Shown: positions 25,283-34,650, numbered from the stretch's first letter. The stretch is 64,000 nt of DNA from JAFDVL01 sp964631865 (GCA_964631865.1 CAZWAK010000022.1:1-64000); one strand, 5' to 3'. Translations and numbers: made by a program. Notes: generated from the letters alone by a model not told the origin.

Positions 25283-27112
25283 ATGCCCGAATTTCTCTCG
25301 CAATGGATCGCTTTGTGGAACCGGCTCACGCGGCGGCAACGCATCAGTGTTGGCGCGGCGGTGGCAGGCACGATTGCCTTGATGGGGACGCTGGTGTATT
25401 TCGGTTCGCAAACCGAATACGGCGTGTTGTTTTCTGACCTCAAGACTACCGACGCGCAAGCGATCATCGAACAATTGAAAGCCTCCAACGTGCCGTATCG
25501 CCTCTCAGGCGGCGGCGCGACGATCAGCGTGCCCTCCGAGCGCGTGCCAGAACTGCGTTTGCAAATGGCTTCGTCAACACTCACGGGCGGGCATGTGGGC
25601 TTCGATATTTTTGACCGCGCCAATTTCGGCGCGACAGATTTCTCGCAAAAAGTGAATTACCAACGCGCGCTCGAAGGCGAACTGGCGCGTACGCTGGAAG
25701 GTCTGGACGAAGTCGAAACCGCGCGCGTCCACATCACGCCGCCGCGCGAATCGGTCTTTGCCGAAAAGAAAGAAAAGGGCAAAGCGTCGGTCGTGTTACG
25801 AATGCGACAAGCCCGCGAATTGTCGCGCGAACGCACCGATGCCATCGTCAATCTCGTCGCGTCCTCAGCCGAAGGACTTGATCCGGCAGACGTCACCGTG
25901 ATGGACAATCGCGGACGTTTGTTGTCTGCGCCGGGACGCAATACCGGAGCCGCCGCAGGTGCGAATGTCTTCAATTCGCATCTCGAAGCGCGGCAAAAAC
26001 TCGAAACCGAAACCGCCGCGCGCATCATCGCGTTGCTCGAACCCGTCGTCGGCAAAGGCCACGTGCAAGCCGATGTAGCCGCCGATGTAGATTTCAGTCA
26101 GGTCGAACAAACCGAAGAAAAATACGATCCGCAATCCGCCGTCATTCGCTCGCAGCAAAGCTCGGCAGAATATCGCACGCCCGGCGCAGGCGTCATCGGC
26201 GGTGTAGTCGGCGCACGCGGCAATGATCCCGGTTTGCGCGTTCCGCCACCCACGCCCACGCCCACGCCCACACCAACGCCCAACGCATCAGGGCAACCCG
26301 TCGCCACGCCGCAACCGACGCCTGCGATGCCGCCGCAACTCGCGCCCGACCAGCGCAACGCGGCGACGCTCAATTATGAAATTGACAAGACCGTGCGGCG
26401 CACGATTGGCGGCTTGGGGCGCGTCACACGTCTGTCGGCTTCGGTGTTGGTGGATCACAAAGCCGTGAACGGTGCGTCCGTCGCGCGTGCGCCCGAAGAG
26501 TTGAAGCGGATTCAGGATTTGGTCGCAGCGGCAATTGGCATTGACACGAAACGCGGCGATCAAGTCGTCGTCGAATCGTTCCCCTTCAACAAACTCGACA
26601 GCGAAGCGAGCAAGCCGTCGTGGCTGGAGCGCTATCGCGATATGGTGATGACGGGGATCAAATACGGCTCGCTCGTGCTGGCTGCGCTGTTATTGATTTT
26701 CTTCGTCGTGCGCCCGGCGCAAAAAGCCCTCAAAGCTTCCAGTGAACCGGAACCCAAATTGTTGGCGGCAGCGGAAGTCGCCGAAGCCAAAGACGCGGTG
26801 ACAGAAGGCACCTCCCAACTCGAAGAGCGCCGCGACAATCAATTGGAAGCGCCCGCGTCCGACGCTGCCACCGTCGCGCAACTGTTGGGCGACAACACGC
26901 CGCGCACCGTGGCCGAATTGGAGGCCGAAATGAAGTCTCAACAAGAAGCGAAACAGAACGACAAAGCCGCTGAATCGGCAGCGTCCGGCGCAACCAAAGT
27001 GGAGTTGTCTTCGCCGCTGGTTTTGCGCGAACGATTGACCGAACGCAGCCGCCAGGAACCGGAACTCGTCGCAATGACCTTGCGCACGTGGCTGCACGAA
27101 ACTAGGAACTAA
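25283..27112 (+). CDS. fliF: FliF, MS-ring protein
   Basis: This 609-residue protein builds the MS ring. The first membrane helix is at about 23-45 (ISVGAAVAGTIALMGTLVYFG) and the second at about 453-475 (YGSLVLAALLLIFFVVRP). The ring-building region between them contains LEGELARTLEGLDEVETARVHITPP. A Pro-Thr repeat linker (PTPTPTPTPTPN) at about 322-335 and a long Glu/Ala-rich tail before the C-terminal FliG-binding segment make it longer than the usual ~550. The ATG lies two bases after a hairpin element and has no recognisable Shine-Dalgarno. Confidence 0.94.
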   Translation: MPEFLSQWIALWNRLTRRQRISVGAAVAGTIALMGTLVYFGSQTEYGVLFSDLKTTDAQAIIEQLKASNVPYRLSGGGATISVPSERVPELRLQMASSTLTGGHVGFDIFDRANFGATDFSQKVNYQRALEGELARTLEGLDEVETARVHITPPRESVFAEKKEKGKASVVLRMRQARELSRERTDAIVNLVASSAEGLDPADVTVMDNRGRLLSAPGRNTGAAAGANVFNSHLEARQKLETETAARIIALLEPVVGKGHVQADVAADVDFSQVEQTEEKYDPQSAVIRSQQSSAEYRTPGAGVIGGVVGARGNDPGLRVPPPTPTPTPTPTPNASGQPVATPQPTPAMPPQLAPDQRNAATLNYEIDKTVRRTIGGLGRVTRLSASVLVDHKAVNGASVARAPEELKRIQDLVAAAIGIDTKRGDQVVVESFPFNKLDSEASKPSWLERYRDMVMTGIKYGSLVLAALLLIFFVVRPAQKALKASSEPEPKLLAAAEVAEAKDAVTEGTSQLEERRDNQLEAPASDAATVAQLLGDNTPRTVAELEAEMKSQQEAKQNDKAAESAASGATKVELSSPLVLRERLTERSRQEPELVAMTLRTWLHETRN

Positions 27113-27114
27113 CT

Positions 27115-28233
27115 ATGGCTGAAGTAGCAACCGCAGCACAAATGCTGGAAGCCCTCGACGAGGAGGAAGAAGTTTCCTCGTCGCTTCCTGTCGTACAAGC
27201 TGGCAACGCGCTGCGGCGCTTGGCGGAAAGCGTGCCGGGCACGCGCAAGGCAGCGATTTTATGTGCTTCGCTGGACGACGAGGCGATCAGCGAAGTCTTC
27301 CGCTATTTGGAGGAAGACGAAGTGCAAGCCATCTCGCGCGAACTGGCGTCGTTGCAGCAAATTCCGGCGGAAGTCGCGCACGAAGTGTTACAGGAATTCG
27401 AGCAACTGCTGACCGCGCGCAACTATGTCATCACGGGCGGCATTGATTATGCCAAGCGGCTCATCACCAAAGCCTACGGCCCGGAAACCGCGCGCCGCTT
27501 GCTGGATCGCATCACGCGCTCGCTCGAATCTACGGTCGGCTTCGATGCGCTGCAAAAAATTGATCCGCAGCAACTCTCGAAACTCTTTCAGAACGAACAT
27601 CCGCAAACCATCGCGCTCGTGCTGGCACATCTGGAACCGCAAACGGCAGCCGCGACGTTGCGTTGTTTGCCCGAAGCACAACGCGCCGACATTGCGTTGC
27701 GGATGGCGAGTCTGCAATCCATTTCGCAGGACGTCATTCGGCAAATCTCCGTCGTGCTCGATCACAAACTCAAAGCCATCGGCAACGACAATCGGCAAGC
27801 GGTCGGCGGCGTGCGCCCGGTCGCGGAAATCTGCAATCGGCTCGAACGCGACATCGCGCAAAAAATGCTCGAAGAAATCGAAGCCGGCAATCCCGATCTC
27901 GCGCTGGCGATTCGCAACCTGATGATGACGTTCGACGATCTGTTGCTGGTGGACGATCTCGGCATCCGCGAACTGTTGCAGCGCGTGGACAAGAAAGTGC
28001 TGGCGCTCGCGCTCAAAGGCACAACCGCCGAATTGCAGACGCGCTTCTTCTCAAATATGTCGTCGCGCGCGGTCGAGATGATGAAAGAAGAAATGGACTT
28101 CATGGGACAGGTCAAAGTCCGCGACGTCACGGGCGCACAACGCGAAATCGTGGACATTATGCGCGAACTCGAAGAGCAAGGCGTCATCAACCTCGGCGGC
28201 GGCGAGGGCGGAGAGGACGGCTATGTCAGCTAG
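27115..28233 (+). CDS. fliG: FliG, motor switch and torque protein
   Basis: This 372-residue protein links the MS ring to the C-ring and takes force from the stators. It shows KAAILCASLDDEAISEVFRYLEEDEVQAISRELA in the N-terminal domain, then the EHPQTIALVLAHLEPQTAAATL motif of the middle domain and the charged torque helix region (MMTFDDLLLVDDLGIRELLQRVDKKVLALALKG). It starts 2 nt after fliF and overlaps fliH by 11 nt. A ~25-residue acidic N-terminal extension accounts for its slightly greater length. Confidence 0.95.
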   Translation: MAEVATAAQMLEALDEEEEVSSSLPVVQAGNALRRLAESVPGTRKAAILCASLDDEAISEVFRYLEEDEVQAISRELASLQQIPAEVAHEVLQEFEQLLTARNYVITGGIDYAKRLITKAYGPETARRLLDRITRSLESTVGFDALQKIDPQQLSKLFQNEHPQTIALVLAHLEPQTAAATLRCLPEAQRADIALRMASLQSISQDVIRQISVVLDHKLKAIGNDNRQAVGGVRPVAEICNRLERDIAQKMLEEIEAGNPDLALAIRNLMMTFDDLLLVDDLGIRELLQRVDKKVLALALKGTTAELQTRFFSNMSSRAVEMMKEEMDFMGQVKVRDVTGAQREIVDIMRELEEQGVINLGGGEGGEDGYVS

Positions 28234-28939
28234 GCTATTCAAGGGCGGGCTACAGTTCGGCGTGGCCGTCGCGCCCTTCACTATTCCGGTCAAAGCGGAA
28301 CCAATGGTCGAAGAAGTTGCGCCCGAAGAGACGACCGGACTGGTCGAAGCGCCGTCGCGCATCAACCTGGAAGAGATCGAACGACAAGCGCGCGAACTGC
28401 TCGCCACCGCACAAGCCCAAGCCGATGAATGGCTGACGCAGGCACAAGCGCGCGTCTCTCAAATTGAGAGCGAAGCGTACGAAAAAGGCGTGGTCGCCGC
28501 AGAGGCCAAAGTTGCGGAAGACGTCAACGCCGCGGTCGCCGACCTGCGCGAAAAGCTCACGCACACCGTGTCGGAACTGGAACCGCTCTACGCGCTGATT
28601 GCCGCGCGGGCCGAACGCGATTTGGTGAAGCTGGCGTTGGAGATCGCGCGCAAAGTCGTGCAGCGCGAAGTCACGAGCGATCCCGACATCGTGTTGACGC
28701 TTGCGCGGGTGGCGCTCGAACGATTGCATCCGCGTGCCGTCGCCAAAGTGTTGTTGCACCCGGACGATTTTGAATACGTCAATGCGCATCGCCACGCCTT
28801 GAGCCACGCCAGCACGTTGGAACTCGTCGCTGACGCTTCCATCGGGCGCGGCGGCTGTTTGGTGCAAAGCGAACACGGCGACATGGACGCGCGCCTCGAA
28901 CAACAATTCGCCAGCATCGAACGCGGCTTTTTTCAGTAA
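28223..28939 (+). CDS. fliH: FliH, export ATPase regulator
   Basis: This 238-residue protein resembles FliH/V-type ATPase peripheral stalk proteins. It has a Glu/Ala-rich helical middle (IERQARELLATAQAQADEWLTQAQARVSQIESEAYEKG) with small-residue spacing, then a globular C-terminal domain (RDLVKLALEIARKVVQREVTSDPDIVLTLARVALERL, SIGRGGCLVQSEHGDMDARLEQQ). It holds FliI at the export gate. It overlaps fliG and is followed by a palindrome pair and fliI. Confidence 0.9.
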   Translation: MSARLFKGGLQFGVAVAPFTIPVKAEPMVEEVAPEETTGLVEAPSRINLEEIERQARELLATAQAQADEWLTQAQARVSQIESEAYEKGVVAAEAKVAEDVNAAVADLREKLTHTVSELEPLYALIAARAERDLVKLALEIARKVVQREVTSDPDIVLTLARVALERLHPRAVAKVLLHPDDFEYVNAHRHALSHASTLELVADASIGRGGCLVQSEHGDMDARLEQQFASIERGFFQ

Positions 28940-28946
28940 GCAAGAT

Positions 28947-29012
28947 GTAGCGCGATTTGGCAAATCGCGGGGCTTTATCGAAGAACATCCGCGATTTGCC
29001 AAATCGCCCTAC
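28947..29012. repeat. Two GATTTGSCAAATC palindromes between fliH and fliI
   Basis: The first copy is at 28947-28969 (core GCGATTTGGCAAATCGC) and the second at 28990-29012 (core GCGATTTGCCAAATCGC). They belong to the family at 1581, 9633, 21150 and 33220. The outer flanks GTAG and CTAC make the pair itself a larger inverted arrangement. Confidence 0.82.
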
Positions 29013-29037
29013 TACATAAAATTTATCGGCAAGAGTT

Positions 29038-30414
29038 ATGGGCTGGATCAGGCAACACACCATCGAGCAATATACGCAAGCGGACACATCGTCGCTGCTC
29101 GCGCCGTATTTCAAGCGGCTCAGCACAATCAAGCCGATGACTTCGTCCGGCATCATTTCGCGCGCCGTTGGTTTGGTTATTGAATCGAACGGCCCGGCGG
29201 TCTCGGTCGGCGATATGTGTTTGCTCAAAGGGCAGGAGGGCGAACCCGACGCGGAGTTGGAAGTGATCGGCTTTCGTGATGAAACCGTGTTGTTGATGCC
29301 GCTGGGACGCATGCCGCGTGTGCGCGCGGGCGACGCGGTGATTGCCGCTGGCACGTCGGCGAGCGTGCCCGTCGGCGAGCGATTCTTAGGTCGTGTGATT
29401 GACGCGATGGGCAGGCCATTGGACGCTCGCGGCCCGATTGAAGCCAAAGATCATTACCCGCTGCATCGTGATTCCACCAATCCACTGGCGCGTGCCAACA
29501 TCAGCGAACCGCTCGGCACAGGCGTACGCGCAATTGACGGGTTGTTGACGGTCGGCATTGGGCAACGCATCGGCATCTTCGGCGGTTCCGGCGTCGGCAA
29601 ATCTACGCTGCTCGGCATGATGGCGAAAAATACGGCGGCGGATTTGAACGTAATTGCATTGATTGGCGAACGTGGGCGCGAAGTGCGTGGCTTCATCGAA
29701 CGCGAATTGGGCGAAGAAGGCATGAAGCGTTCGGTGCTCGTAGTTTCGACGTCGGACGACGCGCCGCTCGTGCGCATTCGTGCCGCGTTGGCCGCGACTG
29801 CATTGGCCGAGTATTTCAAAGATCAAGGCGCGAGTGTGTTGTTGATTATGGATTCGGTGACGCGCTTTGCGATGGCGCAACGCGAGATCGGCTTGGCCGC
29901 GGGCGAACCGCCATCATCGCGCGGCTACACGCCGTCGGTGTTTGCGTTGTTGCCGCGCTTGCTCGAACGCGCGGGCAATTTTGCGACGGGCGGTTCGATC
30001 ACAGGTTTTTACACCGTGCTGGTCGAAGGCGATGACATGAACGAACCGATTTCGGATGCCGTGCGCTCGATTTTGGACGGACACATTATGCTGGCGCGGT
30101 CGCTCGCCGCGCGCAATCATTATCCGTGCATAGACATTTTGCACAGCAATTCGCGGCTCTTTTCTGAAGTCACGACGAAAGAACATCGCGCGGCTGCCGG
30201 GTATGTGCGCGAGTTGTTGGCGGCGTACGAAAAGGCCGAAGACCTCATCAACATTGGCGCGTATCAACCGGGCAGCAATCGGCGCGTGGACGAAGCCGTT
30301 GCGCGCTACGAGCAAATGATCGGCTACTTGCGACAGGATCGCGAGGACGCGGTGGCGATTACGGATGCGATTGGGCACTTGCTGACGGTCGGCGCGCAGG
30401 GAGGTAGCAGATGA
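29038..30414 (+). CDS. fliI: FliI, flagellar export ATPase
   Basis: This 458-residue ATPase is of the F1-beta-like type III secretion family. The Walker A motif GGSGVGKST is at about residues 181-189, followed by IALIGERGREVRGFIE, the Walker B-like VLLIMDSVTRFAMAQREIGLAAGEPPSSRGYTPSVFA, and a C-terminal domain. Length and motifs are standard. It starts after the palindrome pair and overlaps fliJ (ATGA). Confidence 0.96.
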   Translation: MGWIRQHTIEQYTQADTSSLLAPYFKRLSTIKPMTSSGIISRAVGLVIESNGPAVSVGDMCLLKGQEGEPDAELEVIGFRDETVLLMPLGRMPRVRAGDAVIAAGTSASVPVGERFLGRVIDAMGRPLDARGPIEAKDHYPLHRDSTNPLARANISEPLGTGVRAIDGLLTVGIGQRIGIFGGSGVGKSTLLGMMAKNTAADLNVIALIGERGREVRGFIERELGEEGMKRSVLVVSTSDDAPLVRIRAALAATALAEYFKDQGASVLLIMDSVTRFAMAQREIGLAAGEPPSSRGYTPSVFALLPRLLERAGNFATGGSITGFYTVLVEGDDMNEPISDAVRSILDGHIMLARSLAARNHYPCIDILHSNSRLFSEVTTKEHRAAAGYVRELLAAYEKAEDLINIGAYQPGSNRRVDEAVARYEQMIGYLRQDREDAVAITDAIGHLLTVGAQGGSR

Positions 30415-30869
30415 AACGCTTCAAGTTTTCTTTGCAAACACTCCACGATCTGCGCGAACAGGAACGCGAAGACGCTGAGCGCGCGCTGGCACAAGCCGCA
30501 GCGGAAGTCGCGGCTGCCGAAACTAAAATTGAAGAACTGCGCCGCGCGATTCAGCAGGCCGTCGCAGAGTACGCCGCGCAAATGCAAAGCAAAGAACTGA
30601 ACCCGCGCGAGGCGTTGCTGCACACGGAATTTCTCGCGTCACTGGACAGACAATTGGCTGCCGCCCGCGCACATCACGCCGAATGCGAACGCTTTCGTGA
30701 GGCCAAATTACAAGACTTCATCAAAGCGTCCGCCGCCGCGGAAGCCACCACGAAATTGCGCGAACAATATTATGCGCGCTATGTCGCAGAACTGGCGCGC
30801 GAAGAACAAAACCTGATGGATGAACTGGCGACCATTGCCTCAGTGCGTCGCATGCGAGGGGCATCATGA
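30411..30869 (+). CDS. fliJ: FliJ, export-apparatus stalk protein
   Basis: This 152-residue protein is nearly all predicted coiled coil (FKFSLQTLHDLREQEREDAERALAQAAAEVAAAETKIEELR) with the FliJ N-terminal pattern. It connects the FliI hexamer to FlhA. It overlaps both neighbours by 4 nt (fliI and fliK), a tightly coupled trio. Confidence 0.88.
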   Translation: MKRFKFSLQTLHDLREQEREDAERALAQAAAEVAAAETKIEELRRAIQQAVAEYAAQMQSKELNPREALLHTEFLASLDRQLAAARAHHAECERFREAKLQDFIKASAAAEATTKLREQYYARYVAELAREEQNLMDELATIASVRRMRGAS

Positions 30870-32932
30870 TGGCAATTCCAAACCTGGCAGATTGGTTCGC
30901 GCCCACAACAGCACCTAGCCCGGAAGCAACCGCTGAAGCGGAAGCGATGGCGCAAAACGAATTCGCCGCCTTGCTCGCGGCCTCGTACACCGCACCGCCT
31001 GCGCCCGCCGCACCAACAGTGGTCGTCGCCAATACGGCGGAAAGCTTGTCCAGGAGCGAAGCGGTGACGGCCACGACCGAGTTCGTTCTGCCGACTGTTT
31101 TGCGAACGCCCATCGCAGCGCAACCAATCACGACGGGGTCGAAAACTACCGAAGCCACATTGACGCCAACGACGACAAAGTCGAACCCTGCCGAAGAGAC
31201 GATGATGTCATTCACGACGGCATCGAACGGCATCGGAGATACAGCGACGCCCATCACGACGGGGGCGAAAGTCGCGGAAGACGTGCCAAAGCCAATGACG
31301 ACAGAGCGCAACGCTACTGAAGACAGGCACAATCCGTCATTCGGTCTCACGCCGGAGCGGCTGTCCCAGGAAACCAGCGCGCCGAACCGCACCGCTCAAA
31401 CCGCAGGCGAGACGCAACTGATGTTTTCCGCCGTGCAGACGGACGCGACAACGCTTCCAGCGACCGTTACGCAGACGGAAGCGATGCTCAGCCCGACGGT
31501 TGATGTGCGCATTCCTGCCCCAGCGGTTCTGCCTGCGAACGCAGCTTCAAATCCAGTCGTCGCGCCGCGCCACGTTGTCCAGTCAGGTCCTGTTCACATT
31601 GACCGCGCCGTTGCGTCCGAGCCGCTTCCGACTGGGGAGCGGAGGCCGCCAGTGACTCCAACCATTTCGCCGGGAACGCCCAACGTTTTGAAACTAGCCG
31701 TCGCCGCCGTGAAAACGCTGGTGACGGAAAGCCGCGCGGAACTTTCTCCGCCCGTTGTAGCAACATCTGTATCGAAGCCAAACGTCGCTGTGCAGGACGC
31801 GCCGATGGTGCTTGAACCTGATGCGATGGTTACGAGGCCGAGCGAGGGTTTCGTCAGTCGAGCAGAAGCCGTGCCCGCCGAAACGGCGCTGCCAGCCGTG
31901 CCGACGCTCATTCGTGCGGGCGCGGCCCCCGCCGAGATTCGGCGGCGTGATGGCAACGTTCCAACGACGAAACGGAGGGACACGATGTCAGCAGTCCGCC
32001 TGGAGATAAATCCGCCCGCCATTGTGATTGAACCGGTAGCCGCTCAATTTGAGTTGCGTCAATCGCCCAAGGCAGCAGCGGTTCCAGTGTCAACGGAATT
32101 GACTGAGGTTCGCGTCACAACAAAGTCTGTTCAGATCACATCCGAGCAGTCGCCAGAGCAAACATTGACGCCAGAATTCACGCCCCCTCCATCGCGCTCA
32201 GTGCAAGCGCAGACTGGCACGCCAACACAATTCGTTCCGGCCCCGCCGACACCGATCCGTCAGCCTGAATTCACTCACATTGCCTCGCTGGCGTTGTCGC
32301 CGGAGCCAACCGCCGTTGCCGTCGCAACGTTCTTCCCGGTGGAAGAGTCCGGCGCAGCGACACCCATAGAAACAACGCCAGAGACAACGCTACAAACAAC
32401 GCTGCAAACAACGCCACAGCCGTCTGTCCATCAAGCGGTCAGCGCGTCAACCTTCGCAGCAGTCACCACCGGAAGCGAAGCCGAACCGCTGGTGAAGCAA
32501 ACGATTCCGCCCGTGCTCGAACTGGCACAACGATTGGATGCGCCTGCGACGCGCTCGCTGCGGCTGCAACTGAATCCGGCGGAATTGGGGCGCGTGGAGG
32601 TGGAAGTCACGCGCGATGCCGAGGGACAGATCAGTGCGGTGCTGAAGGTCGAGCAGGCGGAAACGGCGCGGACTTTGACGCACAGTCTCGGACAATTGCG
32701 CGAGAGTTTGGAGCGCGCCGGCGTGGTCGTCGAACAATTGCACGTGACTCACACGCCGCCGCTTCAGGCGCAAACCTCACAACAATTCGGCCAGCAATTC
32801 GGACAACAGTCTCAGCCTCAACACACGCCGCCAACTCATTTCACCAACGCCGATTCATTGCCCGCTGAGTCATCCAGCACGGAGGGCACGGCTTCGGCGG
32901 CAGACCAGAAACTCTTGAGCATGCTTGCTTGA
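30866..32932 (+). CDS. fliK: FliK, hook-length control protein
   Basis: This 688-residue protein has a long, disordered Thr/Pro/Ala-rich region (about 1-530), with short internal repeats such as ETTPETTLQTTLQTTPQ. The globular C-terminal Flg_hook domain (DAPATRSLRLQLNPAELGRVEVEVTRDAEGQISAVLKVEQAET) follows at about 560-640. FliK acts as molecular ruler and substrate-specificity switch with FlhB. The unusual length may match a long hook. flgD and flgE follow. Confidence 0.9.
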   Translation: MMAIPNLADWFAPTTAPSPEATAEAEAMAQNEFAALLAASYTAPPAPAAPTVVVANTAESLSRSEAVTATTEFVLPTVLRTPIAAQPITTGSKTTEATLTPTTTKSNPAEETMMSFTTASNGIGDTATPITTGAKVAEDVPKPMTTERNATEDRHNPSFGLTPERLSQETSAPNRTAQTAGETQLMFSAVQTDATTLPATVTQTEAMLSPTVDVRIPAPAVLPANAASNPVVAPRHVVQSGPVHIDRAVASEPLPTGERRPPVTPTISPGTPNVLKLAVAAVKTLVTESRAELSPPVVATSVSKPNVAVQDAPMVLEPDAMVTRPSEGFVSRAEAVPAETALPAVPTLIRAGAAPAEIRRRDGNVPTTKRRDTMSAVRLEINPPAIVIEPVAAQFELRQSPKAAAVPVSTELTEVRVTTKSVQITSEQSPEQTLTPEFTPPPSRSVQAQTGTPTQFVPAPPTPIRQPEFTHIASLALSPEPTAVAVATFFPVEESGAATPIETTPETTLQTTLQTTPQPSVHQAVSASTFAAVTTGSEAEPLVKQTIPPVLELAQRLDAPATRSLRLQLNPAELGRVEVEVTRDAEGQISAVLKVEQAETARTLTHSLGQLRESLERAGVVVEQLHVTHTPPLQAQTSQQFGQQFGQQSQPQHTPPTHFTNADSLPAESSSTEGTASAADQKLLSMLA

Positions 32933-32956
32933 GCACCAATCTTCGCGGAGGACTTT

Positions 32957-33208
32957 ATGAACATCAGCAACATCCCGCCAAACGCGGCATCCGACACTTC
33001 CAGCACGACCAAAACAACCGCCAGCAAGGTGGGCGCAGACCAGGAAATGTTTCTCAAACTGCTGGTCGCCCAGATGAAGAATCAAGACCCGTTAAATCCG
33101 ACGGACAGTACGCAATACACGGCCCAACTCGCCCAATTCAGCTCGCTCGAACAACTCACGGGGATCAATGACAAGCTCGGTCAGTTAATTGACCTCAGCA
33201 AAAAATAA
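32957..33208 (+). CDS. flgD: FlgD, hook cap, minimal form
   Basis: At 83 residues this contains only the conserved FlgD N-terminal part (QEMFLKLLVAQMKNQDPLNPTDSTQYTAQLAQFSSLEQL). It ends in DKLGQLIDLSKK without the FLN/tudor domains of enterobacterial FlgD (~230 residues). Such short FlgD proteins occur in other bacteria, and the stop is followed at once by the flgE leader, so it looks natural rather than broken. A GGAGG ribosome site precedes the ATG. Confidence 0.88.
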   Translation: MNISNIPPNAASDTSSTTKTTASKVGADQEMFLKLLVAQMKNQDPLNPTDSTQYTAQLAQFSSLEQLTGINDKLGQLIDLSKK

Positions 33209-33219
33209 CAAACACAGGC

Positions 33220-33246
33220 GTCGCGCGATTTGCCAAATCGCGCGAC
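33220..33246. repeat. GATTTGCCAAATC palindrome before flgE Shine-Dalgarno
   Basis: GTCGCGCGATTTG-C-CAAATCGCGCGAC is a perfect 13-bp inverted repeat, followed by ATTTTCTGAGGAG, the flgE ribosome site. The downstream string is the same as at flgI (9660-9672). Confidence 0.88.
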
Positions 33247-33267
33247 ATTTTCTGAGGAGTACAAATC

Positions 33268-34439
33268 ATGGCATTTTCATTTTCGACCGCTCTTTCGGGC
33301 TTAACGGCTGCGTCAGAGAAGATCAGCGTTTCGGGCAACAACATCGCCAATGCCAACACGGTGGGGTTCAAAAGCAGTTCGGTGAGCTTCGCCGATGTCT
33401 TCACGAATTCGTCCGGCATTCGTCTCAACGGGGCTGGCACGGCGTTGCAGTTCGGCAAAGGCGTACGCCTGGCGGCGACGCCGACGGACTTTTCGCAAGG
33501 CACATTAGACCTCACGAATGCCGCCACCAATGCGGCGATTGAGGGCAATGGTTTTTTTGTGCTGGCCGATTCTTTAGGCTCTTTGTATTACTCCCGCGCG
33601 GGTGACTTCACGTTGGATCGTTCGGGCAATTTGGTCAGTCCCAGCGGACATTTTGTGCAAGGCTATCAGGCCGTGAACGGCATCATTCCTTCCGGGGCTT
33701 CGTTGACCACGCTCAATATTCCCATCGGCGAAACGCAGGCTCCGGTGATTACTTCCGAAGCGACATTTCGGATGAACCTGAACAGCAAAGACCCGGCCAC
33801 TTCCGAGTTCCACGCGCTGGTGAACATTTACGATTCCAAAGGCGCGGCGCACAAAATGGACTTGATCTTCACCAAGCAAGCCGATGGCTCGTACTTGATG
33901 CAAGCGCAAGTGGATGGCACAGCCGCCAACACCAGCGTCAACGGCGGCGCGGCCAGTGCGGCTCCTGTGGCGGTGACGTTCGATTCCAATGGGTTGCTGG
34001 TCACGCCGGCTACTTCCCTGGCGGTGATTCCGCCCGCCGCCGTGCTGAACGGCGCGACGTTGCCATCAGTGACGGTCAACCTCCGTCAGCCGGCCCCGCC
34101 CGTCGGCAGCGGCGCACCCAATATCACCAACTATGCTTCGCCTTCGAGCGTGGCTTCGACCGAACAGGACGGCTTCGCGTCGGGCGAACTCGTAGGCCTG
34201 GCGCAATCGCCCGATCAGAACGGCGCGCTCTATGCCGTCTTCAGCAATGGACAACGTCGTTTGCTCGGTCAGATGGGCTTGGCCACATTCAATTCGCAAG
34301 CCAGTTTGCGCCGCCTGGGCAATAATTTGTATGGCGAAACGATTGCTTCGGGACAGCCTTCGATTGGCACGCCGGGCAGCGGTGGTCGCGGCACAATTGT
34401 CGGGGCGTCGTTGGAACAGAGCAACGTGGACATTGCGAC
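33268..34439 (+). CDS. flgE: FlgE, hook protein, 3' end lost in assembly gap
   Basis: The visible 390 residues are a typical hook protein: SFSTALSGLTAASEKISVSGNNIANANTVGFKSSSVSF at the N-terminus, then TNAATNAAIEGNGFFVLAD and YSRAGDFTLDRSGNLVSPSG, and near the end GTIVGASLEQSNVDIA. The expected last ~40-60 residues (VAQRAYSANARTI-like helix) fall in the 100-N gap at 34440-34539. Sequence after the gap is repeat DNA, not hook, so any frame running through it is false. Confidence 0.93.
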
Positions 34440-34539
34440 NNNNNNNNNNNNNNNNNNNNNNNNNNNNNNNNNNNNNNNNNNNNNNNNNNNNNNNNNNNNN
34501 NNNNNNNNNNNNNNNNNNNNNNNNNNNNNNNNNNNNNNN
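34440..34539. other. Assembly gap of 100 N at flgE 3' end
   Basis: Exactly 100 unknown bases of placeholder length. The gap abuts one arm of a heptamer hairpin, so the missing sequence probably includes the flgE end and the other repeat arm, which may be why assembly failed. Confidence 1.
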
Positions 34540-34593
34540 GTAGACGGTAGAAAACCGAAGGCTACCGTCTACTGTCTACTGTCTACCGTCTAC
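34540..34593. repeat. Heptamer array (TGTCTAC), left arm partly in gap
   Basis: Four 7-mers CGTCTAC, TGTCTAC, TGTCTAC, CGTCTAC lie at 34566-34593. The sequence just before them (GTAGACGGTAG at 34540-34550) is in the complementary sense and appears to be the end of a paired array that is otherwise inside the N gap. Confidence 0.78.
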
Positions 34594-34650
34594 TCTGGCG
34601 ACCACATTACAAACTGCTAGCAGTTTGATGACTCTTCCTTGTCAATCGTC

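Noticed and set aside
33268..34620. Hook protein frame continuing through the N gap to 34620
   Set aside because: Residues after the gap come from a heptamer repeat, not from FlgE; the placeholder length makes frame continuity meaningless.
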